From: Cyclina sinensis
Taxonomy: Eukaryota > Mollusca > Bivalvia > Venerida > Veneridae
DNA: 64,000 bases
Assembly: GCA_012932295.1 (NCBI GenBank)
Contig: JAAONU010000001.1
Location: 58,253,693 to 58,317,692 of the forward strand
Direction of reading: 5' to 3'
Position 1 is the first letter of the stretch. Each line of letters starts with the position of its first letter. The translations under genes and the position numbers were made by a program. Positions 35,727-47,600 of the stretch are shown one piece after another. The notes below the pieces were generated by a model that saw nothing but the letters and a program-made list of their open reading frames with translations, was not told the origin of the DNA and made no database searches.

Positions 35727-37420
35727 TTCAGCAGTGTAAGGAAAAGATTTTCAAATGAGACTGATAAACCCGAAATCGAGGCTGTCCTCGCTGTTACCTC
35801 GAAATGAAACAATGTTTCCGGTTTGCACAGTTTGAAAAAGAACTTTCGATATTTTGCAGTTAGCTGTTAGATATTTATGTCTAACACTCCTTTATCATTG
35901 ACCAATGTTGTGAAGACGGATAAGTACAGATGTTACTTTCGATGTATAGAACAACGTTTCTGCTTGAAATTGTTTTCTTAAAGGGGGATATGGTTTAATT
36001 AAGAATTCTCCTTCGATCCAAACCTAAGAATAACGACTGTTGTCATCTGTCACATTAATTAAATCAATGCAATGCGTTTATCTGTGCAACCTCCGTTATC
36101 GAAAGAAGCCAGATGAAATGAGAATCAAAGAACACATTAAGTTCAGGTATATTTACAGGTATCAGTGGTCAGACAAATTAAGCTGTTTGTAAAGATTTCT
36201 AACACTAATGAGTTCATACAGCAGAGAAAAATATCACATGAACTTGCGTACAGGAAACGAATGTGATTTGAAATTAGCAATGTAAGCGTAGTTCTGATGT
36301 TCTTTCCTGATTTTTAAAGATCCAGTTTCACTTACCAAGTTAAAATATGCTCATATAACAGTACATGTATCAACATTTAAATCTAAAGCAGACATTAGAC
36401 ACTAGATATGTTTAGGATAAATATAGATTTGTCTAGTGTCTCGTGACTACCCAAGTGACTGTAGCTAATTTGCATTCAGTTGATGTACCATCAAGTCAGT
36501 GAAACCGATTTGTGCAGATTTTTATTTTACTGTTTAAATAATGTGAATGTTCCTTAGTAGCTTAGTTGTAACACATAATTACGTATATTGTGTTATCTTA
36601 ATTTAATCTAAATTTGTAAGTGAAACTGTGCCCTTTATATTAAAATTGGCATTCTAAGTCAGTGGACCATGAGTACTGCTTTTAAGTAAATATTACGTCA
36701 GATTTAATTCAGAGGCTTCTGCAGTTTGGGAAAATAGTTCAAATCAAACAATTACCCTCGACCTACGTTACAGGAATCTGCAGACAGCGAAAACTCCTTG
36801 TTTTTGTTTCATACATGCTTGAATAAAAGAACCAATTATTGTGAATTTGCTAGCAAATGTAATTAAAAGAAAACTTAAAAATTGGTATGTAGTAAGTGAA
36901 CTGATCTATATACATTAAAATAGTTCACCTTGATCAACATACATGCTTATTTGATTGAAAAAGATGTATTTCTCATTCCCAGAATTGATTATTAACGGTT
37001 TGCGTTCTTTCACCTGCATGTCACATCCCTATGGGAACACGTTAATATCCTTTCTTTAATCTATAATCATTTAATTTCCGAAATGATACAGTTTAATTTC
37101 CGATATCATTCCAAGCATAATTAATTCATTAATATTAATATCAAGGCATCTTAAAGTATTCGTTTATTTATCTGTCGTATTGAATTTACGGACTCGAGAT
37201 CCAAGACTTAAAAAACAGATAGAGATAACATGTTCAGGTTATATAAAAAGGTAGGGAAAACTTAGCGATTAAAAACTCTACTGGAAATGATATCCATCTG
37301 TCTATTTGGTGCAGTCATTTGGTTTGACTGTGCCGTTTTTATATTCATCACAAGGTTTTGCTGTAGTCTTAACAGTGGATTGCTTTTAGAATACAAACCA
37401 ATTACATGGATAAATCTTTC
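35727..37420. other. Upstream of Stealth copy B, no gene recognised
   Basis: Presumed promoter side of copy B. Contains the inverted dispersed repeat copy at 36300-36500. No other feature is supported. Confidence 0.4.
36300..36500 (-). repeat. Dispersed repeat, copy 2 (partner of 14285-14475)
   Basis: The reverse complement reads cttgatggtacatcaactga, then atgcaaattagct, gtcacgaga and gaaactggatctt, in the same order as the copy at 14.3 kb but on the other strand. No coding capacity. Confidence 0.6.
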
Positions 37421-37424
37421 TTGA

Positions 37425-38790
37425 TAACATAGGTAAGACTCTCTTGTTAAATTGGTAATCGGATAAACAGAAACCTTGTGTTCACCTTCATCAGTAAGTT
37501 TGTGTTGAATTTGTAAAACTATGTTGATTACATCAGTAAGATTCAGTTGATTACACCAGTAAGTTTGTGTTGACGACGTTATTAAATAGAGGATATTTGT
37601 TTGTTTTTGTGGAAGATGAGAATTTATTTCATCGAGTGAACACCATATGTGATATTTTCACAAGTGGCGCAGCCACGAGTGAAAATATCAACATATGGTG
37701 GTCACGAGATTTTTTCAAATCAAACAAATAAACAAATTTTCTTTTTATTTTATGCCAACACGTCAAAAATGGGTTTTTTTATGACATTTTTAATCAGGGC
37801 CTTCAATAAATTCCCCATGGTGAGCCCCAAATCAGTTAATGCGTACTTTGGTTACTCCGCACAAAAAAAGTGCAGACAATCTCCAATACATATGATAACT
37901 TTACTTCTGCTGAAATAAACTGAATACACTTTCATCAAATAATATTTATTTTTGTCTACACAGTTTATCAATATTTATTGAATTTTGCCATACATACTTT
38001 AATTATAAAAGCGGATTAATACTCAATATTCAATAGTTCGGGCACAAACATGTATTATCAAAATGGTAATTAACTGATTCAAAACAGTGTATTATCACTT
38101 TTATCTCACTGATATTTCCCTATATTTCATTGGTAGGCATAAAATAAAACAGTGTTAATTACTATTTGTAAGACTGTATTGATTATACCGGTAAGACTCT
38201 ATTGATTACATCTATAAAACTGTGTTGATTACACCAGTAAGACTGTGTTGATTGCACCGGTAAGAGTTTGTTGATTGCACCGGCAAGAATGTGTTGATAA
38301 CACCTGTATAACTGTATTGATTACATCGGTAAGACTGTGTTGATTACACCGGTAAGGCGGTGTTGATTACATATATAAAACTGTGTTGATTTCACCGGTA
38401 AAACTGTGTTGATTACACCGATAAGACTGTTTTGATTACACCGGTAAGACGGTGTTGATTATGCCGATAAGACAGTGTTGACTACACCGGTAAGACGGTG
38501 TTGATTACACCGGCAAGACTGTATTTATTACACCAGTAAGACTGTATTGATTGCACCGGTTAGATTTTGTTGATTGCACCGGTAAGATTGTGTTGATTGC
38601 ACCGGTCAGACTGTATTGATTACATATGTAAAAATGTGCTAATTCCACCGGTAAAACTGTATTGATCACATGTATTAGACTGTGTTCATTTCACCGGTAA
38701 GACAGTGTTAATTACATCTATAATACTGTGTTGATTTTACCGGTAGCACTGTGTTGATTGCATTTATAAGAGTTAATTGGGTGTGTTGAT
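37425..38790 (+). repeat. 23-bp minisatellite (GGTAAGA-containing units)
   Basis: Unit gtaagactgtgttgattacaccg repeats about 27 times at 38150-38790, with scattered early copies at 37425-37575 and unrelated sequence between (including a motifless 89-codon frame). Most units contain ccggtaaga, a good match to a 5' splice donor. Confidence 0.9.
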
Positions 38791-38799
38791 TACATCAGC

Positions 38800-41070
38800 A
38801 TCTTCACGATTAGAATAGATTGGAAGTTGAATGACTTGAATAACATTTCATTCCTTGAATATAATGGTGAGAAAATCATTAACTTCATTACAGTAACTGA
38901 AGATCGCTGTGCAAATTACGTGATCGATGAAATTTGCGACCGAAAGCGAGGCAATAATCGCGATTATCCATTGAAAAATGTAACCTGACTTTTGATGCAC
39001 CCATGATTCGGAATTAAATTCTGGTGAAAAGTCAATATTTATTTTTAATTCATATATCATAACGACATATGCTATATACTTCAAAGTGGAACCATGAATG
39101 AAGAATGAAGTAAAAATGAAAATAGTGTCACAATTACGTGATAAGTCCAGGATGAGTATAGCACACACTAATTATTATATCTAGTTGCTATGTGAACGAA
39201 AAACATTATCATTTATCAAGCAGCAATTTTGTTCCCGAACAGAAACTAGAAAAGCACAGAACGAAAAACCTAACTTGTCAAACGTAACTATGTATTTAAG
39301 TACCAACTCCTACATATACTGAATATATTTTCAAAGATATTTTCTTGTTTTCTTACAAAGTTTGTGTTTTCTTTCCTATTTTCGTTCTTCTTTCTATATC
39401 TACTGCTGAGCTGTCTCTAACTATATAGTGACTGTACAGTTATTCATTCTCGCACTACTTCTATTGTTTGGATTGGAAAATCTCATAAAATGTCCCGTGA
39501 GTATTCGTTTAAACTGTTAACACTGTGGCTGGTTGTCTTTGACATTTGCCACGCAGTTACAAAGATTGCTTTAAAGATATTCTGAGTCATTGCTTTGAGC
39601 CCGTTGACTGTTTTTTTTTTTAATTTCTTTCGGCGCTTTGCAGTAACAGAAATCAGTCTATTCAAAGTCAAACTGCTTCCAGGTACCCAGTGCTTCTCCT
39701 GACCTTTCAAGGTTCAAACCAGTATCATTTATTATAATTATAACATATCATATCATCATTGCCAAATGAATGTTACAACACTTTTTCTAAACGCAATGAA
39801 AGCGCAGTCAAAATTATCACAAACATGTATATAGCGTAATGCAGTATCACATTAATTTTTATCATAGTGATCAGTTCATAATATAAAGTCACATAATTTG
39901 CAAAACTGTGAATAAATTACGTATTTTCTCATAAAAAGGTGTCAATCACTATGCTTGTTATTCGTTTTTTAATTATTGGATTTTCTAAAAGTGCTTGCAC
40001 ATATATTCTCCTATACCAATAGTTCTTTCCGTTACTATGGATGCTGATTTTTCGATATTATCGCACATATCTTGTGTACTTAAATCGCTTACCGAACATT
40101 TTTGTAAATAAATACTTAGAATTAGCTAGAAAATCAGATCATTACTTTAATTAACCTGTGTCTGTCGTAACTAATTCATTCGGATGCATACTCTACCTGT
40201 ATTTTGAGTTACCATGGTAACCATAGGTGTTGACAGAAATAATATGCAGGTGGAACAAATGTTTATTCTCATATGTGGAATAACTTATTACAGATATTTG
40301 TCATAAAACCATATGGATCCGTATGAACTGTTAGCAGTGAACAACACGTAAAGGGAATTTAAGGAGTACCCGTGTTTTAAAAGGTGAGTTTAGATACTGA
40401 CAGAAATATCATATTTACTTACAAAAAAATCTAGAGACCATATGTAAATATACTTGAAACAGACACTTCTTTACCGGAATAGAACAGTGTGTTTTTGATC
40501 GTCTATACAGACATTATCATTAGCTTATGAAAGTGTTGGATCAAATTGTCTTGTGGACAGAACGTTGCCGTATAGATATTATTATATAATTTTTATATCA
40601 GCTGACATTTAGCTGATCACTTTTAAAGTTTTTTCCCTGAGAATGTGATTCGTTAAATTTAAGGAAAACTATATAGAATAGATGGATACGACATTATTGG
40701 CTTTATATGTGGACTGTCATAGCGTACTTTATAAAAAATGTAAATAGGTAATTGTGCCAAACTTACCTACAAATATCTTAAAAATGCCATAATTTGTAAT
40801 GTTTTATAGAGTCAAAACAGTGACGCGACATGTCTGAATACATGTTTATTTACAATTTTACTAGATCCATCTCATTACGTTCCAGATAAAATAACCTAAT
40901 TGTTCAAATATAAATCATTGCTTTTTAACATTGTAACATTGTAATATTTACCTCGGAGGAGAATTAATTATATTATTTTGAACACGTTTTACCATTAGAA
41001 TGTATTCTAATGTTAAACTGAGAATTTACTCCATATAAAGTGACTTTTAACATGATTGCAAAATGTACCA
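38800..41070. other. Intergenic, nothing recognised
   Basis: AT-rich sequence. A 106-codon minus-strand frame (39168-38848) shows a hydrophobic stretch but no family motif, no clear start and no exon context, so it is not called. Confidence 0.4.
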
Positions 41071-41862
41071 TCTTAAGGTATTTGAATACTGATAAACATT
41101 TTGTCAGCCCTCATTGAATTGAGCTTTTGAAGAAATATACTATCCTAGGACAAAATATAGACGATGTTAGACACTTTTACCATGGGAGTTTCAAGAAATG
41201 ACTAATATTCACTTTAAACCACACCCGACTTAATGGGTTTATAAGGTATAGAGAAACACAATGTTTTTCTAAGTCTGACCATAAAAACAACCGTTACTTG
41301 GTATTTAATCATTCACATTATGAAGACCTACTGTCTGGTGACAAAAAGCACACAAAAAGAAAAGCCGAAAGTGAGAAAAAACTAATTATGATTATAAACA
41401 TTGCATGAATTTACCCCACCCATTCCATTATGAGGGGATGTTATCAACGTAAACCTCAACATAAATTTTCGGGGCTTCAAATTAACTACAATTATTTTAA
41501 TTCATGTACTTTTCTGAAAAAATAGGCAAAATATCAAATATTTTTATCGTATAATATTAGAGAAATTAATAACTGAACTGACAGAATGACACAGATACCA
41601 AATTTTCATCAATTAACCACGTTCAAAAGCTTAGTAACAATTGAAATTTATTTAAAACGAAAGAAATTGAATTTAAATTCTATATAGTTAACTGTAATAA
41701 AACCAAAACAATCTAAAACTTCTAAAAACTAGAGGGAAATTTGGCTTGAGTGGCGTTTGAACCCATGTCCTTCGGTGAAAATGTATCAATCTTACACAGA
41801 TTAATGGAACTGAATACTCTTCAGAGTGGAGGTACGGTATTAGGAATCTAATACCTTAAGAT
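41071..41862 (-). repeat. ~790-bp non-autonomous element with terminal inverted repeats, copy 2
   Basis: Inverse of copy 1 (34055-34820). This copy keeps both ends: tcttaaggtatt at 41071 and its reverse complement aataccttaaga at the right (41850-41861). TIR-bounded with no open frame, so probably a MITE-like element mobilised by a transposase elsewhere. Confidence 0.82.
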
Positions 41863-41974
41863 AAATATCGAAGTTATGGCGAAAGAACTCTATGAATTAA
41901 ATATATATATAACTGGATTTGAACTGCGATATCAAGCTAAGAAGTCCAACACCCATCTCCTGTCTATCTATTTG

Positions 41975-42300
41975 AGTTTATTTATCGTCTGTACCGGTTG
42001 CCCATATGACCGACGACCCCTGCAGAGGTAAGTTGTTTTTATGTTGTTGGGGATAGTGCAAAATGCAGAGAGCATCCCATTCTACAGACACCCCTGGTTC
42101 TTTTCCATGCTCAGGGTATAGCACTGATATATGGAACCTCGCTTTTTAAACGTCTCATCTGAAAGACAATTAGTAATGTTAGTGGAGGAGCGGTGATCAA
42201 GCTCGAAACCCATGGCCTACCAGTCGAACGCGTTACGACTGGATCACTGATCCGCTACCAGCCCAACTAAATACACCACCATGCGGTCTTATCAACACTC
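41975..42300 (-). repeat. tRNA-derived SINE with central core, copy 3
   Basis: Minus orientation: head 'ggctggtagcggatcagtga..tcgactggtaggcc', core 'gtctttcagatgagacgttt', then 'gcaaccggtacagacgataa' at the tail, shared with copy 4. Flanked by a 'atagataga'-like tail. Confidence 0.75.
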
Positions 42301-42601
42301 GGCAGCGTATAAGGGTGTAATGACATCTAAATTAAAGATTTTGATTTTACTTTGTTACGCATATCTGAAATATGCTTATGATATGTAAATAGGTTAAAGA
42401 ATGATTGATTTTTTTGGCAAAAAAGATATTTTGCAAATTTTCGGTTCATGGGAAATTATTTAGGGTCTGTTTTTAATCAGACTGTTAACTGCCGATAAAA
42501 GTGAAAGTTTACTAAAGCCATATCATGAAAATATTTGAATTTATTTTCTTTAAATGGAAATGATTAACGCCTTGATATAAAGTAAATCCAGCCCTGAAAA
42601 C

Positions 42602-42648
42602 TGACCCCCCCCCCCCCCCCCGCCAAAAAAAAACACACACACACAAAA
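42602..42648 (+). repeat. Poly-C tract followed by (CA)n
   Basis: About 19 consecutive C, then poly-A and an acacacac run. Low-complexity; also a likely sequencing trouble spot. Confidence 0.9.
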
Positions 42649-43304
42649 CTATATGGTGGACGTGACCTTACCAACGTTTTTTTTTTATTTTCTATCTATG
42701 ACGAGACGCATATAAAGATTCTGCTTTGATTTCCTTTTTCAAAATCAGATTCACTGAAAACCTGTCACAAAATATAATTAATAACAGACACGAAAGGACT
42801 ATCAGCTAAAAAAGGCAATAAAGTTATCACAGAGTCAACAACAATATTTAATTTGTCACTCTTGAAAAATATGAGAATAAATGCTGTCACGCAGCTTTTA
42901 CTATTACATGACGTCACAATTTGTTCAAGAATCACTTCAAGTCTTTATCAATAACTTGACAGAAGCAAAAGATACTGTTTTATGTTGCCTTTGTACTGAA
43001 TTTGTCGTGAGAAAATTGCAATAAATGTCCCTGATTGATCGCCATCACTGCAGAGTAACTGCTACATTCCATTTGCTGATGTGCAATCATTCGATATTTA
43101 ATGGACGCCATATTTTATGCACGACCTGTTGATTGATTGTGGCTTCCGTTCGCCAGATCTTCGTTATAATAATCAAATGTTACATTAGTGTCAAAGATTC
43201 TTGAGCGATGAGGTATGTTGTAGTCATCCACTAATTGATTGACATTGACATAATTACGGGTTTTTATTATTATTTAAACACGTTAAAAGTGCATTATGAG
43301 CGAA

Positions 43305-43605
43305 TCAGTTGGCCAGTGGTAACACACAGATTAAGTTATCTAGTGATCGCAAGTTCGATCCCCCACTCCTTCACTAACATAGTTTAATATCTTTCGGATG
43401 AAACTTTAAATCGAGGATCTCATGTATCTGTGTTTTACACTGAGCATTAAGTACCACGAGTATCTCTGGATTGCGATGCTTTCTGTATTTTGCAATAAAA
43501 TCCCCCACAGCCTGATATAACTAAATTCTGATGGATGCGTCGGTCGTACAGGCAACCAGTACCGACGATAAATACAGTCAGATAGATAGATAGTTCTTTT
43601 TTTAA
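43305..43605 (+). repeat. tRNA-derived SINE with central core, copy 4
   Basis: A-box-like agttggccagtggtaacac, B-box aagttcgatccc, core 'ctttcggatgaaactttaaa', body 'gtaccacgagtatctctgga' and tail 'gcaaccagtaccgacgataa' ending in (gata)n. Most complete copy in the window. Confidence 0.8.
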
Positions 43606-44484
43606 GATTATGTATAGATCTGTGCCGAATAAAGAATTAAGTTATGCTTAAGCTTCTCACACACTTAGCTTGACCTTTACGGGCAGTTGCACATCATGTG
43701 ATGTGGAACTGTGAGTTCAAGAAAATGGGAGCACATAAAGCTAAGCAGCTCTTTTAGTGATAATCTCAGCTCAGCAGCTACGCACCTTTAAGTTCATACA
43801 CTGTTTTCTCATAATGTGGTCCGATATAGCAGAAACCAAATTGTGGGGTTTACATTCCGTGTTTTGTAAGATGTTCAGTTCTAGCTCGTATACAACTATA
43901 TGTATAAAGGGAAAACTGCAAAATATGAATTTGAAAAAAGTAAAGAATCCATAGTGTAGAAAAAGATTTCTGAGTAGAATCTTTTTATTGCAGTTTACAA
44001 GGCTACCTGAACTTGTTCAATATCATTTAATTTTCCATTCTATCACAGTACGAAGGTTGAGATGGAACTTATGCATGGACTTGGTGGATTTGCTGACACA
44101 TTAATTTCTTGATTACAATTCTAGGTCTGACTCTTGGTACACTGCGTGAGCCAAGACAATCCTGTATAGGCAGTGCTGGTGTTTTAAAATTGGCGATACA
44201 ATGATTTCAAACAAAGGAATCTTATATTTTATATTTTCTCTCGGTAGCGAAAATAAATAACAAATATAGTTGTTTTTTACCTTTAAAACTGTCAACATTC
44301 TGCGCATTGCACTGGAGTTCACTGGAGGCACACCACTCATAATGAATGGATATTGAAGGTTAAAAAGATTGCGTGTAAATTATCAGCACATTGATTCGCT
44401 TGGCAGTGCTTCCAGTAATTATGTGTTATCAATTTCAGATTCATCTCACGTAATGGGTAAATTGTATGAAGCGTGACATAAGCG

Positions 44485-44626
44485 ATGTTTTCACCTAAGA
44501 AACGTAATTCTGCATCAGCAATGATCGAAACAGACGACATCCATAACATACTGACAGGTCAGCTTGGAAATATACCACCACTTCCGGCAAATGTCGTAAA
44601 AATCTTCATTTGTGCCAATCCAAAAG
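44485..44626 (+). CDS. NACHT-WD40 coding exon 1
   Basis: 47 codons from ATG 44485, preceded in frame by a TAA. MFSPKKRNSASAMIETDD, then PPLPANVVKIFICANPK, the first beta strand of the DUF4062-like region. Donor g|gtaatg; the split Glu codon joins EFDVERKF. A second in-frame ATG lies at 44521. Confidence 0.8.
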
Positions 44627-47600
44627 GTAATGCCTTCATAAATATAAGTCTGCTTAGATAATAATAGTGACTGTCGTTAGACAATGTTATTGCCACAGAG
44701 TCAACAGTATGGGAAGTTCTCAACGTTTTTCGACAATCCTGAATGTCTAAGAAAAACAAAATCAATAGCCAAGAAGCAAGCAACAGTCTAAATAATTCCT
44801 TTAGCGGCTTCAAAACATTGTATCATGCCACAGATTTACCAAATAATAAACTAGTACGACCTCCAAGCAACTGGTTCCTTCAAACATTTTAAATGGCAAT
44901 CAACACATCCTTGAATTTAATACTCGTTAACACTAATTCCATCTCAGAAGTGAGTGATTAAAGACAAGTTTGTAATCTAAATGCTTAGCAAAATCTATAC
45001 GAACATACATTTTTGTATGCCTTTTTTTTTTTTTTATTTTTTGATTTGTTGAGATTTAATTTCTACAGAATTTGACGTGGAGCGGAAGTTTCTTTGGCAC
45101 GAAGTTTTGCCGGATCTGCAACAGCACTGCTTGCAATATGGCCTCGATGTTCTATTTATTGACATGCTTCTTGGCAATAGTGATGACGTCATACTCAGCA
45201 CAAAGGATCTAAATGCAAGAGTTAGAGAAATAGAAGACTGTCATTCGGAATCGATTGGGCCATTTTTCTTGGTAAAAGAATCGATACATACATTTCTTTT
45301 TGACAAAACTGACATGCACACCTTAGTAACATATCTAGTAATTACCAGTATCAAGATAGTGGCATGCTTTACGAAATGCAACGTTTACCTTGAAAAATGC
45401 CCACCTATAGATTAAAAAACTACATGTAATATCTCAAATGTACACAAGGTCATAATGTCGGTATCAATCAAATTACTAAGAGGTCGTTAGTTACAGGCAG
45501 TAAGTCTAAGCAAATAATCAAATTATCAGCAAGAGATAACTGTTTGTCAATCTTAATGTCTGAATTGCATGCTATGTCCACTCTTCTTCCGTTTAACATT
45601 TATTAATCGAATTGTTCTGTAAAAACAACCATCGGCTTCAGACATTTCATGGTCCGAGTTAAAAACAAATTGCATTTTGCTAGCCACTGGCCTTAAAGCT
45701 ATTTTAAAGACAGCAAACGACAACTTTATGATAACTTCTTGCAGGGTTTAATCGGAGACAAATATGGCGACATTCTACTTCCGGCGTCATTCAGCGAACA
45801 GGAGTTCAGTTTACTACTTGAAGCGGGAAGAGCGAAAGGAATAAGTAAGTATCTTGAAAAACTTGTAAGATCCTGTTTGAATTAATTAAATGCATGTAGG
45901 TGTGGCAGATATATACAATAAAATATTGGTTAAAAATTCTAAAGCTCCGAGAACGCACTCTACTGTATAAGACTTACGTAATGTTAAAGAATGACGCTGA
46001 CAATGAATTAATGTATAATGGAAATAATTGGGCATACAATATTAAGACAATATTAGAACAAGCTGCTTTGTATTATATGTGGGAAAATCAGTTTTATATG
46101 CAAATCAATTTCCTTACTGTAAAACAGCGTTTACTTGACATGTATTATCAGAGTTGGTATTCAGCCATCAATAACTCCGCCAGATTAGACACATATTACT
46201 TATTTAAACATTCTTTTGACTTTGAAAATTACCTTGAATTCATTACTGAACCAAAATATAGAATAGCATTGAGCAGACTACGTGTTTTATCACATGATTT
46301 ATATATTGAACATGGACGATATACCAATTTATCAAGATATGAAAGAACATGTGAAAATTCCGGTTTATTAGAAAATGAATATCACTTTGCGTTAATCTGT
46401 TCTAAATATACAGAACTACGATCACGATATCTAAAACCATACTATTATACATGGCCTACTAAACAAAAATTTGCAAATCATATGAGCACAACATCTAAAA
46501 GTCTACTGATCAATTTGGCAAAATACATATATTACGCAAATGCACTTAGAAATCAGAGAAAACTTATAATATAACCATTATGTATTATAACGGGCTCTTC
46601 AATAAAATCCATGTCTATATGTTATATGTTTATATGTTTTAATTGTATTCATTGCTTTAAAACATGTTGTTTTGATGCAATAAAATATTTGTAGTTGTAG
46701 TTGTAGATATATACACTACCAGAATACAGTGATCTTACTCTTGACTCACTTCCGATCTCTCAGAATTTTAACTTGCTTTGGGTGGCTCCAAATTGCCTGT
46801 TTGACAATAGTAGTTTATATGTCCTGGGGGCAAACAATGTGTCTTTCTGCTCATGCTCTTCTGCAATAATCAAGAAATTCCCTAAATTTCACATTGACAC
46901 ATCCTGGCTAGGCATTTGGAAGAAAGCCAATGATGCATTTACCTTATAAGAATAAGTCTGTTTTAAAATATACTTAATTTAATAACAATTATTGTGTTAA
47001 TATATGTGCAATGTGGTATTTATGACAACAAACTGAATGCAACACCCAATCACGAGAAACACAGTTAAGACCATTGGGTTATATGTGGCAGCATGTTGAT
47101 GATGGTTAGGTTTATGAAAAAGAGTGTCATTAATGAATTTTAGTGTGAATGTGGCTGGTTTGACAATGTGGGTCATTTAGTATGACTGTTTGCTCTGGTA
47201 GTCATTTTGTTTCACAATGAGTGTCATATAACATATACCTGTTTAATATGATACTTATTTTCTAGGCCAAGGAGTATGTCTTAGTGTGATATTTTGCTAC
47301 GGTAGTCATTTTGTCATCAGTCATTTTGTTTGACTATGAGTGTCATTTAGTGCGACTGTATGCTACAAATTACTATAATTAATTGACTGCCGTGTTAAAG
47401 TTTTTGGCTTCTTTTCCATGTGATTGTGTCATACATTCTAGACGGTCTCAAACGCCCACTTAAACAATTTGTTTGCAGTTATTGAATTTTTAATCGCATA
47501 CATGTATAACATTTTTCGGATTATAAAGAGGTCCCTTAAATTGAAAGGTAAATGGGCAAGACCGCTTTTAACCAGTGTGTCATATATTGTACAATTAAGG

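Noticed and set aside
37649..37918. 89-codon plus-strand frame between minisatellite blocks
   Set aside because: No motif, no exon signals; flanked by repeats.
38848..39168. 106-codon minus-strand frame with a hydrophobic stretch
   Set aside because: No recognisable family, no clear ATG, no exon neighbours; AT-rich chance frame most likely.
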